The position numbers were made by a program, and so were the translations under genes. Positions 20,468-28,452 of a stretch of 50,976 nt of DNA are shown in pieces; position 1 is the first letter of the stretch; each line of letters begins with the position of its first letter. The stretch covers positions 1 through 50,976 of the IMG/VR virus record IMGVR_UViG_3300033149_003293. The stretch is one strand, 5' to 3'. Origin of the DNA: a virus. Below the pieces are notes generated by a model that saw only the letters and a list, made by a program, of their open reading frames with translations, did not search any database and was not told where the DNA came from.

Positions 20468-20734
20468 ATGTCTAGACTAGACCAGTATTGGCATGAGGGC
20501 TATGATTCCACGGGTGGTTCTCGTTGGATTAAGCCATGCCTGAGGAGCTTCCCAGATTATTCAGCTTGCCCAGATTATGATTACACGGTTTCTTATTGGC
20601 CGTGTGGAGTAAGAAATAAGAAAGAAGAGGCGTTTGAGATATTAAAGGTTTTGGTTGAGGAAAAGTTGGTTAAAGAGCCGACCACGTTCAAGAAGTTTTG
20701 TGACCTTATTGAGAAGATAGCTGAGACGATTTAG
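20468..20734 (+). CDS. hypothetical protein, 88 aa
   Basis: MSRLDQYWHEGYDSTGGSRW then FPDYSACPDYDYTVSYWPCG, then a Lys/Glu helix. The aromatic N-terminal half has three Cys. The binding site is AGGGGAAA. Family not recognised. Confidence 0.55.
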   Translation: MSRLDQYWHEGYDSTGGSRWIKPCLRSFPDYSACPDYDYTVSYWPCGVRNKKEEAFEILKVLVEEKLVKEPTTFKKFCDLIEKIAETI

Positions 20735-20754
20735 ACGTCAGTAAGGGGGGGGTA

Positions 20755-20865
20755 GTGGATTATTTAGCGATAGTATTGCAGTTTAAGTGTGATATAAAGT
20801 GGTTATTTGCGGTATTCGGTATCCTTGTTCTACTCGCCGTTTTTAGACAGATACGCAGAAGATAA
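20755..20865 (+). CDS. 36-aa membrane peptide (GTG start)
   Basis: VDYLAIVLQFKCDIKWLFAV continues FGILVLLAVFRQIRRR: one hydrophobic span with a basic C-terminus, matching the other mini membrane proteins. GTG is preceded by AAGGGGGGGGTA. A dispersed CTACTCGCC word lies inside. Confidence 0.45.
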   Translation: MDYLAIVLQFKCDIKWLFAVFGILVLLAVFRQIRRR

Positions 20866-20949
20866 GGTCTCGGTAGAGGCCATGTGTATAAATTTGGCTC
20901 CCGTGTTTCGGGGGGTGGGATGATAGACATTATAGTAATCAGGGGAAAG

Positions 20950-21120
20950 ATGTCTAAAAGTAAAAGAAAGTCTGTTTATTGGACTGATTGGGAGCCAGGC
21001 ATAAAACCAGGAGAGGGCACAAATAAAGATTTATTTAAAGTGATGTGTCCTCCACGGTGGATGGAGCAAGCCGTAGAAGGTGGTAAACACAGGCTAAAGG
21101 AATTGGGGCTTAGTAAATAA
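20950..21120 (+). CDS. hypothetical basic protein, 56 aa
   Basis: The start MSKSKRKSVYWTDWEPGIKP has CAGGGGAAAG directly ahead; longer in-frame starts exist at 20884 and 20920. The middle reads NKDLFKVMCPPRWMEQAVEG. No family recognised. Confidence 0.5.
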   Translation: MSKSKRKSVYWTDWEPGIKPGEGTNKDLFKVMCPPRWMEQAVEGGKHRLKELGLSK

Positions 21121-21121
21121 T

Positions 21122-21259
21122 TTGCCAAAAGCACTTCATAGACAGTTAGCAAAGTCAGCACGAAAAAAAGGACTCAAGGGCAAGCGAGCTAAACGCTATA
21201 TTTATGGAAGCCTCAGGAAAACTGGGTGGGAACCTAAAAAAAGGGGGAAGAAAAAATAG
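21122..21259 (+). CDS. small Lys/Arg-rich protein, 45 aa (TTG start)
   Basis: TTG-started frame PKALHRQLAKSARKKGLKGK then RAKRYIYGSLRKTGWEPKKR. It resembles small basic proteins found near the structural block of many phages, some of which end in GTLRKTGWKP. It may bind DNA or RNA. Its TAG stop is in frame with the following coding stretch. Confidence 0.5.
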   Translation: MPKALHRQLAKSARKKGLKGKRAKRYIYGSLRKTGWEPKKRGKKK

Positions 21260-21628
21260 GGGGCTGTCATTAAAGGCAAAAAGCAAGTAACTTGGGTTTA
21301 TAGCAAAAAGATTTGGTGTTACTCCCGTTATGACCGTCGTTTTATTTGGAGTAGGAAAAAGGATAACAAAGCAATAGAGATTCAGTTCCCAAGTTCCTCC
21401 TTGAAACCAAAAAAATATATGTATGAGGATATTTGTTCTGAACCTCGCAATGATTCGTTTGAATATGGTTATTGGAAACATACTATTGTAAATTTTTTGT
21501 GGTTTATGGTTACTATTTCAAAATTTCAAAAAGGTGAACGAATGTTTCATTGGCAATCACACGAGGCAAACAGAAGAAATATGAAGGGTCTTAAATTAAG
21601 TGATATTAGAAAAACACATAAACCATAG
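21260..21628 (+). CDS. coding stretch of 122 codons with no normal start
   Basis: Open and coding-like from just after the TAG at 21257. VIKGKKQVTWVYSKKIWCYS and RYDRRFIWSRKKD are followed by GYWKHTIVNFLWFMVTISKF and a basic end. The first standard start in frame is a TTG at 21401 without a binding site. It could begin at ATT 21269 (after AGGGGG), arise by TAG readthrough from the 45-aa protein, or have lost its start codon. Function unknown. Confidence 0.45.
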   Translation, partial: GAVIKGKKQVTWVYSKKIWCYSRYDRRFIWSRKKDNKAIEIQFPSSSLKPKKYMYEDICSEPRNDSFEYGYWKHTIVNFLWFMVTISKFQKGERMFHWQSHEANRRNMKGLKLSDIRKTHKP

Positions 21629-21645
21629 AGATATATGAGACGATA

Positions 21646-23604
21646 ATGCCAGATACTACATTTTCACAGACTAAAACAGATACAGAGCCGTGGGCGGGCG
21701 GTAGTACCGTCAATCTTAAAAAGAAAATCCGTGGTAAGGGAGTACTAAAAGACGTACTCGCTGGTGATATAAGACATATCCTGAACAGAGAACTCCAGAA
21801 TCAGGCTAAACTTATCAAGAAGCTTGAGGTATGGAACAGGCAGTATAGGGGTAAAAAGAAGCCTAAATCCTACCCCCACGAGGGGTGTAGCAATTTAGCG
21901 ATTCCACTCACCCGCTGGCTCACAGATACGGTTCTTGTGCGTGTTGTTGATGCAATCTTTTCTCAGGTAAAGGTTTGGGTTCTGCGTGCTCTAGAGCCCG
22001 AGTGGGTAGATGTTGTACCTGAACTTGAGGATGGTCTTGATTGGTGGCAGAAATGGATCGCCAATTTTCGCAAGACTATATTCTCACCTTTATTGCAATG
22101 TATGAAGACTGGTACTGGTGTTATTAAACTTGACTATGAGAGAAGGAAACGCACTATTGTACGTCGTGCCACGCCAGAGGAGATACGGTCGAAACAGATT
22201 AAAAAGTATCGTGCCAGTAATGGCGAGCTGCTTGTTAAAGTGCCACAGACCGTCTATGACGGGCCTGTCCTGAAAGCTATTAACAGGAAAGATTTCGTTA
22301 TATCATCTGATGCACGTACTATTCAGGATGCTTTTTTGGTTGGTTTTAAGACCAGGCTGCCGAAGCCGGTGGTAGAGATGAGGAAACGGACGAAGTTCTA
22401 TACGCTGACAGCAGATGAGTTAGATACTTTACTTATCGGTGACGAGTTGGATGAAACGGAAGTTAAGAGGATTGAGGATGCTAACAAGGAGTACCAGGAA
22501 GAGCAGGACATGGTCGAGATTTGGGAGTTGTGGTTACGTTATGATGTGGACGGTGATGGTGAGCCTGATGATATCGTTGTCACCTACAATCAGCGGACAG
22601 GTATTATACTGAGGGCTATCTACAACCCGTTCTTTTACGGATTCCGCCCTTTCAAGGAACTGGTTTTTAATCCTGTTGAGTACAGTTTTGATGGTGAGGG
22701 GCTGTGTCAGATTCTTGAGCATCTTCAGGAGGAGATTGATACTGTCCATAATCAGCGTATTGACAGGATGAATATTATCAATGCACCGCCCATGAAACGG
22801 CGTGCAGGCTCGTTGTGTAAAAATATTGAGTATGTTAAACCTGGACAGATTGTAGATATGGATGAGATGGATGACCTTGAGGAGTTTGGGTTATCCGAAG
22901 TGTATCCGTCTACGTGGCAGGAAGAAGCCCTCATTAATCAGTATGCACAGCAGGCAGTAGGTGTTACTCAGCATGTTATGGGACAGTCTACGGCAGAGCG
23001 TCCTGTTGCCAGGGATACACTGGCACTTATCCAGGAAGCTAATAAGAAATTCAAGTTCGGTATTGACAATATCAGGCAAGACATTGAGGAAATCGGGATT
23101 ATGGTTCTTGAGATGTTTGCCCAGTTCTCACCGACTTTATCATATAAAACAGAAGAAGAGGGTGGGTTTGATACTAAAGCAGTATCATTCCCAGCAGGAT
23201 ATATACGTGATGGTGTTAAGGTTGATTTGATGGCTTCGTCCGAGGTGTTAAACACCGAGGTGAGGCGAGAGATTGATTTGACCCTATACCAATTACTTAA
23301 AGATTATTCTACATCCGTGGCAGGTGCATTGAATATGTTCCCGATGGTTAATCCTGCATTACAGTTGTTTATCATTGAGGATTTGATGATAAGCTCGACT
23401 ATCATGCGTAGGATTGTGAAAGATTTCGGCAATGTAGATGCAGAGCATCTTGTTCCAGACCCTACTAAGCATCCGATGATTAAACAATTACTGGAACAGA
23501 TAATGCAGAATCCTGGGGCATTTCAGCCCCAGATGGAAGAGGGGATGGAGAGAGGAGGAGAAACTGGACAACAGGGACAGAATATCCCGCCAGCGGTTGC
23601 TTGA
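21646..23604 (+). CDS. portal protein, 652 aa
   Basis: Size and layout match podovirus portals: a helical N-terminus, MKTGTGVIKLDYERRKR, an acidic calcium-loop-like DVDGDGEPDDIVV followed by TGIILRAIYNPFFYGFRPFK, and a C-terminal helical stem GVTQHVMGQSTAERPVARDT with a Met/Gln-rich tail. Twelve copies would form the head vertex through which DNA enters and to which the tail attaches. It heads the morphogenesis block, followed by scaffold and capsid genes, but lies almost 30 kb from the terminase. The ribosome binding site is weak (GAGACGATA). Confidence 0.8.
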   Translation: MPDTTFSQTKTDTEPWAGGSTVNLKKKIRGKGVLKDVLAGDIRHILNRELQNQAKLIKKLEVWNRQYRGKKKPKSYPHEGCSNLAIPLTRWLTDTVLVRVVDAIFSQVKVWVLRALEPEWVDVVPELEDGLDWWQKWIANFRKTIFSPLLQCMKTGTGVIKLDYERRKRTIVRRATPEEIRSKQIKKYRASNGELLVKVPQTVYDGPVLKAINRKDFVISSDARTIQDAFLVGFKTRLPKPVVEMRKRTKFYTLTADELDTLLIGDELDETEVKRIEDANKEYQEEQDMVEIWELWLRYDVDGDGEPDDIVVTYNQRTGIILRAIYNPFFYGFRPFKELVFNPVEYSFDGEGLCQILEHLQEEIDTVHNQRIDRMNIINAPPMKRRAGSLCKNIEYVKPGQIVDMDEMDDLEEFGLSEVYPSTWQEEALINQYAQQAVGVTQHVMGQSTAERPVARDTLALIQEANKKFKFGIDNIRQDIEEIGIMVLEMFAQFSPTLSYKTEEEGGFDTKAVSFPAGYIRDGVKVDLMASSEVLNTEVRREIDLTLYQLLKDYSTSVAGALNMFPMVNPALQLFIIEDLMISSTIMRRIVKDFGNVDAEHLVPDPTKHPMIKQLLEQIMQNPGAFQPQMEEGMERGGETGQQGQNIPPAVA

Positions 23605-23818
23605 GGACTACGGCAAGCTGGTAGAGAATGAGTTTTGGCACAGATTCTTGATGTTTATCAAGGAGATGTCTGAAGATGCTATGAGGCAGTGTGCCACAGA
23701 GTCATACAATGACCAGAAAATTAGATACTGGCAGGGTGCCTTTAAAGCACTTGAGCTAGTGTATAGGGAATATCCCGAACGTCTGTATGAACAGATTAAG
23801 GATGAGATAGAGGGATAA
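23564..23818 (+). CDS. portal-adjacent hypothetical protein, 84 aa, probable CTG start
   Basis: The frame is open back to a CTG at 23564 that has a perfect AGGAGG five bases upstream, giving LDNRDRISRQRLLEDYGKLV. The alternative TTG at 23597 has no binding site. The body EFWHRFLMFIKEMSEDAMRQ ... YWQGAFKALELVYREYPERL is helical and resembles small proteins found beside portal genes. It overlaps the portal by 41 bases. Confidence 0.6.
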   Translation: MDNRDRISRQRLLEDYGKLVENEFWHRFLMFIKEMSEDAMRQCATESYNDQKIRYWQGAFKALELVYREYPERLYEQIKDEIEG

Positions 23819-23868
23819 AACCAAATAGCGAGTATGCTACGTAGAGGTAGTCTCGCAAGGAGAACAGA

Positions 23869-24690
23869 ATGAACATTAAGGGCGAGGCAAAGCCCGACGA
23901 ACCAAAGAGCACGCCTGAGGAAAAGCAGGTCTCAGAGGTTGAGGAGCCTTTCGGAGAACAGAAAGACACCCCTGATGAGTCGAAAGAAACAAAAGAAGCA
24001 AAGGAAAAGAAATCAGGGGAAGGGTCAAACGAGTTTGAAGATAAGCTCAAGAGTATGGAGTCCGAATTAGGACGATTCAGACAGGAACTAGGAGAGGAAC
24101 GTAAAAGGGTAGAGGAACTGAAGGCGTACAAGCTGTGGTACGACCAGAACGCTGCTCAGATGCAGCAACAGGTTCCACAGCAGCAGGCTCAGCAACCCAA
24201 CTATGATGAGAAATTCTTCGATAAGCCTACAGAGACTTTCGAGGAACTATCAAGACAGAGGGAAATGAGGTTACTGTACCAGTCGGCTTTTCAGCAGGCA
24301 CCCATAGCTAAGTCTATGGCGAAGATGCAGCATCCAGAGGCATTTGAGGGTATCGAGGATACCGAGCTTGAACAAGCCATGTATGGGGCAGTCCAGTCAG
24401 GGACTATGAATCCTGGCATTTTGGGCGATCCTAGTGCGTGGGTAGGGACAGCATGGATACTGCGTGGGCCTAAGACTGGATACAAAATACCTCAAGCTGG
24501 GGCAGCACCCATGAACCCCACCCAAACGGAATCACCTAGTGCGTCATCGTCTAATGAGGACGATGAAATCCCTCCATTGGAGGGTGATGCCCTTACTAGA
24601 ACATTGATTTCAAAATTGATGGAAACGGGCATAACGAAAGAACAAGCATTAAAAGAAGTACAGGCAACAAGAGAAATGGAGGGTAGATAA
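23869..24690 (+). CDS. capsid scaffolding-like protein, 273 aa
   Basis: The N-terminus is Lys/Glu/Pro-rich and disordered, followed by a coiled coil (FEDKLKSMESELGRFRQELG) and a Gln-rich linker. The rest is helical, and the end has ISKLMETGITKEQALKEV. Position between portal and capsid genes plus composition are standard for a scaffold that guides prohead assembly and leaves the head. No protease gene is visible nearby. CAAGGAGAACAGA is the binding site; the stop overlaps the next start. Confidence 0.65.
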   Translation: MNIKGEAKPDEPKSTPEEKQVSEVEEPFGEQKDTPDESKETKEAKEKKSGEGSNEFEDKLKSMESELGRFRQELGEERKRVEELKAYKLWYDQNAAQMQQQVPQQQAQQPNYDEKFFDKPTETFEELSRQREMRLLYQSAFQQAPIAKSMAKMQHPEAFEGIEDTELEQAMYGAVQSGTMNPGILGDPSAWVGTAWILRGPKTGYKIPQAGAAPMNPTQTESPSASSSNEDDEIPPLEGDALTRTLISKLMETGITKEQALKEVQATREMEGR

Positions 24691-25190
24691 TGGCTAAACC
24701 AATCGTAGATTTAAAGCGTTCAATTTGGGACGAGGAGAAATCCGACCCGTCAAAGGGCGAGTATGTATTCACAAACAAGGTGTACTACAGGAATCGTGAT
24801 TTTGCAGAAGGCTATATCCATCCTTTCAAACTCAAATGGTGCAAATATTCCGAGAACGAGACTGCACGTCCGTTTGCCTCATTCCATAGGTGGAAACAAA
24901 AATTCAGGGCTACACCAGTTGTAGTCGGGGATGACTATTGGCCTGAGGGGTATGCCCCCAATGCTGAGGGGTATTATACCGACTTAGACCTGATTCTAGT
25001 GAAAATCCCCATTGAGGTGCATGTTAAACACAGGAAAGAGGCTGTTCGGAGGTCAGAGATGGCTGGAAAGAGTGTCAAGGCTCAATTTAAGCAAGAGGCT
25101 AAAAATGCTGGCACGGATGTACCTGATGACGATGTTGATGCAGAAGCAGAACGGACACTCAGAGAAATACGTTCTATGGGAGGAGTATAG
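24690..25190 (+). CDS. head-region structural protein, 166 aa
   Basis: Shares its start with the scaffold stop (TAATG). Mixed alpha/beta (SFHRWKQKFRATPVVVGDDY) with a Lys/Arg helix and an acidic end (DVPDDDVDAEAERTLREIRS). It is placed between scaffold and decoration genes, so a capsid-associated role is likely. Family unknown. Confidence 0.5.
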   Translation: MAKPIVDLKRSIWDEEKSDPSKGEYVFTNKVYYRNRDFAEGYIHPFKLKWCKYSENETARPFASFHRWKQKFRATPVVVGDDYWPEGYAPNAEGYYTDLDLILVKIPIEVHVKHRKEAVRRSEMAGKSVKAQFKQEAKNAGTDVPDDDVDAEAERTLREIRSMGGV

Positions 25191-25225
25191 ACACTGGCCT
25201 GACTTCTACTAGAGGATAGAGAATA

Positions 25226-25666
25226 ATGAGTACGATGGGTATTAAATGGTCAGGCATTGGAAACTCCTATGTCAAAGACTACCCCAACGATGGTGGAAAC
25301 GACTTTGCTGCAAATGACCTTGTTGGATTGGATTCTAGTGGACGAGTAACTATCGCTACGGACAGCAACATTTTTGGTGTTGCTCTTAAAGCTCCTGGCG
25401 GGACTACGACAAGCACTCAGATTCCGGTACAGGTTATCACACCTGATTCGGTGTGGATTGCACAGGTAGATACAACCTCGGCACAGACAGATGTTGGTGA
25501 GGACTTCGGCTTGAATTTCACGTCTGGAAGCATGGCTGTTGATTTGGGCGACACTACGACTACACACGTTAGAATTGAGCAGTTAGACAGCAGAGATGGT
25601 GCAAAAGCAGCTGGTAGAGTATATGTACGATTCAAGCTCGATGGAACCCTAAAGGACTTGGGGTAA
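25226..25666 (+). CDS. capsid decoration-like protein, 146 aa
   Basis: Starts MSTMGIKWSGIGNSYVKDYP. NDLVGLDSSGRVTIATDSNI and IPVQVITPDSVWIAQVDTTS give a repeated beta pattern like small beta-barrel head decoration proteins encoded just before major capsid genes. It would stabilise the expanded head. The assignment rests on position, size and strand pattern. Confidence 0.6.
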   Translation: MSTMGIKWSGIGNSYVKDYPNDGGNDFAANDLVGLDSSGRVTIATDSNIFGVALKAPGGTTTSTQIPVQVITPDSVWIAQVDTTSAQTDVGEDFGLNFTSGSMAVDLGDTTTTHVRIEQLDSRDGAKAAGRVYVRFKLDGTLKDLG

Positions 25667-25676
25667 GGAGTAGACA

Positions 25677-26594
25677 ATGGCTATTGTAAGAACAGATTGG
25701 GATAGAAGTGATAACAAGGATGTTTTTAAGACTCTTGTTAGAAGGTGGTTTGATAGTACGGACAGAGAGGCGATTGTCGAATGGCCTAGGGTTTTTAAAT
25801 CCTACAAGACCAGCGACGAGTACGAGAGGCATGGACGATACGCCGGATTGGATTATCCTGGTGAATTGGACGAGGGAGAAAATATCCCCATCCAAGACCC
25901 GAAATTCGACGGTGTGAAGGACTATGAGCAGGTTGCCTATGGTTCTGGTTTTCGTATTACAGACAGGATGAAAAAGTTCAACAAGATTGGTGTGATGGAA
26001 ATGCTCACTAAATCTTTGAAACGTATGCAGATGGAGGGTAAGGACGTTGAGGTTGCCAAAGTTTGGAATAACCTGACAGCGACCACCTATACCAATACGT
26101 TTGACGGGCTTGCTGTGGCACATAACTCGCACACCTGTTTGGATGATGCCGCTACCACGTATGACAACTATGGCGATTCAGCCCTAGCATTGAGTTCGTT
26201 AGAGTCGGCAATTCAGTATTTTGACTATATGTACGATGACCAGGGTAATGTTTTCATTGCGAAACCGGATACTTTGGTTGTGAACTACACATTGCGTCAG
26301 GATGCCAATGAGTTGCTGAAATCATCGATGAAACCGTGGGAAGACTCCAATACTATCAATGTGATTAAGGGTGAATTGAGTCCGTTTGTGTATCACAGAC
26401 TGACGGCGAGTACGACTTGGTTCGTTATCGCAAAGAATCATCCTAAGTATGGTGCTTTTGTGTATACTTCTGGTGAGCCTGATTTAAAAGTCAAGGATGG
26501 GCCGGATACTACGAGAGATACCATTGTGACATCGCTCCAGTATTTTGATTTTAGTGTCGATGACAGTAGGTTAATCTACGTGGGCGATAGTTGA
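25677..26594 (+). CDS. major capsid protein, 305 aa
   Basis: Position after scaffold and decoration, length, and the layout are typical of HK97-fold capsids. These include GSGFRITDRMKKFNKIGVME (spine helix and strand), DGLAVAHNSHTCLDDAATTY, a PDTLVVNYTLRQDANELLKS segment and the closing FVIAKNHPKYGAFVYTSGEP. No N-terminal protease-cleaved domain is obvious, in keeping with a separate scaffold. A strong terminator follows at 26602. Confidence 0.75.
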   Translation: MAIVRTDWDRSDNKDVFKTLVRRWFDSTDREAIVEWPRVFKSYKTSDEYERHGRYAGLDYPGELDEGENIPIQDPKFDGVKDYEQVAYGSGFRITDRMKKFNKIGVMEMLTKSLKRMQMEGKDVEVAKVWNNLTATTYTNTFDGLAVAHNSHTCLDDAATTYDNYGDSALALSSLESAIQYFDYMYDDQGNVFIAKPDTLVVNYTLRQDANELLKSSMKPWEDSNTINVIKGELSPFVYHRLTASTTWFVIAKNHPKYGAFVYTSGEPDLKVKDGPDTTRDTIVTSLQYFDFSVDDSRLIYVGDS

Positions 26595-26601
26595 TTTTTA
26601 T

Positions 26602-26645
26602 CAGGGGGGCTAAATTTAATACAGTTTAACTAGCCCCCCTGCTTT
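26602..26645 (+). terminator. Rho-independent-type terminator after the capsid gene
   Basis: An 11-bp perfect stem CAGGGGGGCTA (26602-26612) / TAGCCCCCCTG (26631-26641) with an 18-base AT-rich loop, followed by CTTTT. It should reduce transcription past the capsid gene. Confidence 0.8.
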
Positions 26646-26657
26646 TCCACTATGTGA

Positions 26658-26751
26658 TTCAATGCGGATTAATCTCATAGTATATAGAAGTGCTACCAGG
26701 TCGTTACCGTAGCGGCTGTACCGAAAAGGGTGGTAGCAAAATAGGAGATTT
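26658..26751 (+). promoter_or_regulatory. weak promoter candidate and structured leader of the beta-helix gene
   Basis: TTCAAT, 17 bases, TATATA (26658-26686) is a weak sigma70-like match. Behind it TGCTACC (26691-26697) pairs with GGTAGCA (26732-26738). Inner GGT/ACC and GG/ACC pairs could fold a branched RNA just before the AGGAG site at about 26742. Confidence 0.4.
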
Positions 26752-26754
26752 TAA

Positions 26755-27744
26755 ATGAGTACTTTTCCAGATCAATTATTTCACTTCGGTGGAATACCAG
26801 TTTCTAGTGCAGGGATGCTGCCAATTATGGGTGGGAAATCTAAAGCATACTTTGTTGACCCTGCTAATGGAAACGACAATAATTCAGGGACACGTCCTGA
26901 TCCACAGCACGCTTTAGACACTGTTTCGGCTGCATATGCGAAATGTGTCGACAAACAGGGTGATGTTATCTATCTTTTGAATGATGGAAATACCAGCGGC
27001 ACTTCACGTGAGACTGGTACGATTACGTGGTCAAAAGATAATACACATCTAATTGGCTTGTGTGCACCCGTGTCTTTATCACAGCGAGCAAGGATTGCCC
27101 CCACATCGGGAAACACAGACTTTGATGCTTTTACACCGATGCTTACTGTTTCTGGGCATGGGAACATTTTTGCTAATGTTCAAATTGCACCTTGGGGTTC
27201 CGAGGATGCTAAAGCTGCTCGTGGTGTAGACGTGACTGGCAATAGGAACTTTTTCTATAATTGCCATCTAATTGGTATTACACATGCCAATGTTGGTGAC
27301 GAGGCTGCTGCGTGTGATGTGAAAATTACCGGTGAGGAGAACGTGTTTGAACGGACTACAATCGGTATGGACTCAGTTGCACGTTCGACAACCAATGGAA
27401 GTGTGGAGTTGACCAGTCAGGCTACTCGGAATAGCTTCATAGATTGCTTATTTCCGATGCTGGCAGATAATGCAGGCGCTCTGTTCATTAAGGCAGACGC
27501 TGCAAGCGACCTTGATAGATGGGTTTTATTTAAAAATTGCGTATTTATCAATGCGGTTGAATCTACTGGGACTTCCTTGACCTCGGCTTGTAATGTTCAC
27601 GATGCTGCTGGGGGTGCGGTGATTCTACAGAATTGTATTATCGTTGGAGCTGATGATGTGGCTGCTGCCGATAATGGGAATGTTTATGTGACACCGATAC
27701 CCGCTGCTGCTACTGGTGAACTCGCTACTGTTGTAACTCAGTAA
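26755..27744 (+). CDS. beta-helix head fibre or decoration-like protein, 329 aa
   Basis: KAYFVDPANGNDNNSGTRPD is a typical opening of right-handed parallel beta-helix proteins. Regular turns with stacked Asn and Phe follow, such as GNRNFFYNCHLIGITHANVG, EENVFERTTI and RNSFIDCLFPMLADN. Such proteins can decorate heads or act as fibres. The gene lies between two terminators with its own leader, so it may be expressed separately from the capsid gene. No catalytic pocket is evident. Confidence 0.6.
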   Translation: MSTFPDQLFHFGGIPVSSAGMLPIMGGKSKAYFVDPANGNDNNSGTRPDPQHALDTVSAAYAKCVDKQGDVIYLLNDGNTSGTSRETGTITWSKDNTHLIGLCAPVSLSQRARIAPTSGNTDFDAFTPMLTVSGHGNIFANVQIAPWGSEDAKAARGVDVTGNRNFFYNCHLIGITHANVGDEAAACDVKITGEENVFERTTIGMDSVARSTTNGSVELTSQATRNSFIDCLFPMLADNAGALFIKADAASDLDRWVLFKNCVFINAVESTGTSLTSACNVHDAAGGAVILQNCIIVGADDVAAADNGNVYVTPIPAAATGELATVVTQ

Positions 27745-27751
27745 AAATTAT

Positions 27752-27775
27752 AGGGGGCTGAAATGCCCCCTTTTT
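27752..27775 (+). terminator. Rho-independent terminator
   Basis: Stem AGGGGGC / GCCCCCT around TGAAAT, followed by TTTTC. It closes the beta-helix gene. Confidence 0.85.
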
Positions 27776-27778
27776 CTT

Positions 27779-27979
27779 ATGATTAGAGACAAGTTTCCAA
27801 AAGGTTTAAATTTCGTACCGCCGACTGATGCGATTATAGATGCGATAGAGGAGTTGGAAACAGATATGGTTGCCTACAAAAAGTACCTCGCCGAGACTGC
27901 CAAGAGTCTCACAGCACTTTGGGCGAGGGTAGGAAAGGTTCAAAAAAACCTTGACCTCATAAAGAAGTATGTCGAGTGA
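27779..27979 (+). CDS. small helical protein, 66 aa
   Basis: MIRDKFPKGLNFVPPTDAII then EELETDMVAYKKYLAETAKS: a helical, coiled-coil-like protein. The ATG follows the T-run of the terminator with no ribosome binding site, so the start may be leaderless or wrong. The frame and the good junction with the next gene favour coding. Confidence 0.5.
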   Translation: MIRDKFPKGLNFVPPTDAIIDAIEELETDMVAYKKYLAETAKSLTALWARVGKVQKNLDLIKKYVE

Positions 27980-27982
27980 GTG

Positions 27983-28333
27983 ATGAGCTACGTAGCACAC
28001 TCACAGATTCTATACAGTGGCACAGCTACAACTACCGGCAATACTCAATCAACCCCCAAAGTATGCAGATACTCTAAGGAAGCAGTTTTCTTCTTAGATG
28101 TTACTGCGGTAAGTGGTACAAGCCCTACGCTCGATGTAGCGATTAACACATACGATGAGGTAGGTGGGAACTGGCATCTACTCGCCACGTTTGACCGAAT
28201 GACAGCCACAGGTACAGATGTCGGATATGTCGGATACGGACTTGGTGAGAAGCTGTCTGTCACATATACAATCGATGGTACAAACCCATCGTTTACATTT
28301 TCGGTGGCAGCTAACTTGAAGGATATTCTATGA
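27983..28333 (+). CDS. beta-rich virion protein, 116 aa
   Basis: MSYVAHSQILYSGTATTTGN ... FFLDVTAVSGTSPTLDVAIN ... YTIDGTNPSFTFSVAANLKD alternates strands in a jelly-roll-like or Ig-like manner, common in small head or tail accessory proteins. A GTG three bases earlier is an alternative start. The stop overlaps the next start (ATGA). Confidence 0.55.
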   Translation: MSYVAHSQILYSGTATTTGNTQSTPKVCRYSKEAVFFLDVTAVSGTSPTLDVAINTYDEVGGNWHLLATFDRMTATGTDVGYVGYGLGEKLSVTYTIDGTNPSFTFSVAANLKDIL

Positions 28334-28452
28334 CGCTGAGACTTCATAATCGGCAGGGAGTACCCAGGCGAAAATGCACGTTTAAAATATGGAGACCACC
28401 CTGGTATAAGCGATTATGGAGTTTGTTTAGTAGCTGGTTTAGAGGAAAATAG
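28330..28452 (+). CDS. Arg/Trp-rich peptide, 40 aa
   Basis: MTLRLHNRQGVPRRKCTFKI then WRPPWYKRLWSLFSSWFRGK: strongly basic with six Trp, amphipathic. Such peptides often sit on membranes. It is flanked by ATGA on the left and TAGTG on the right. Function unknown. Confidence 0.5.
   Translation: MTLRLHNRQGVPRRKCTFKIWRPPWYKRLWSLFSSWFRGK

Noticed and set aside
25250-26132. Long minus-strand open frames opposite the decoration and capsid genes
   Set aside because: Pure complements of capsid-type genes; no leftward promoter or binding sites in this region.
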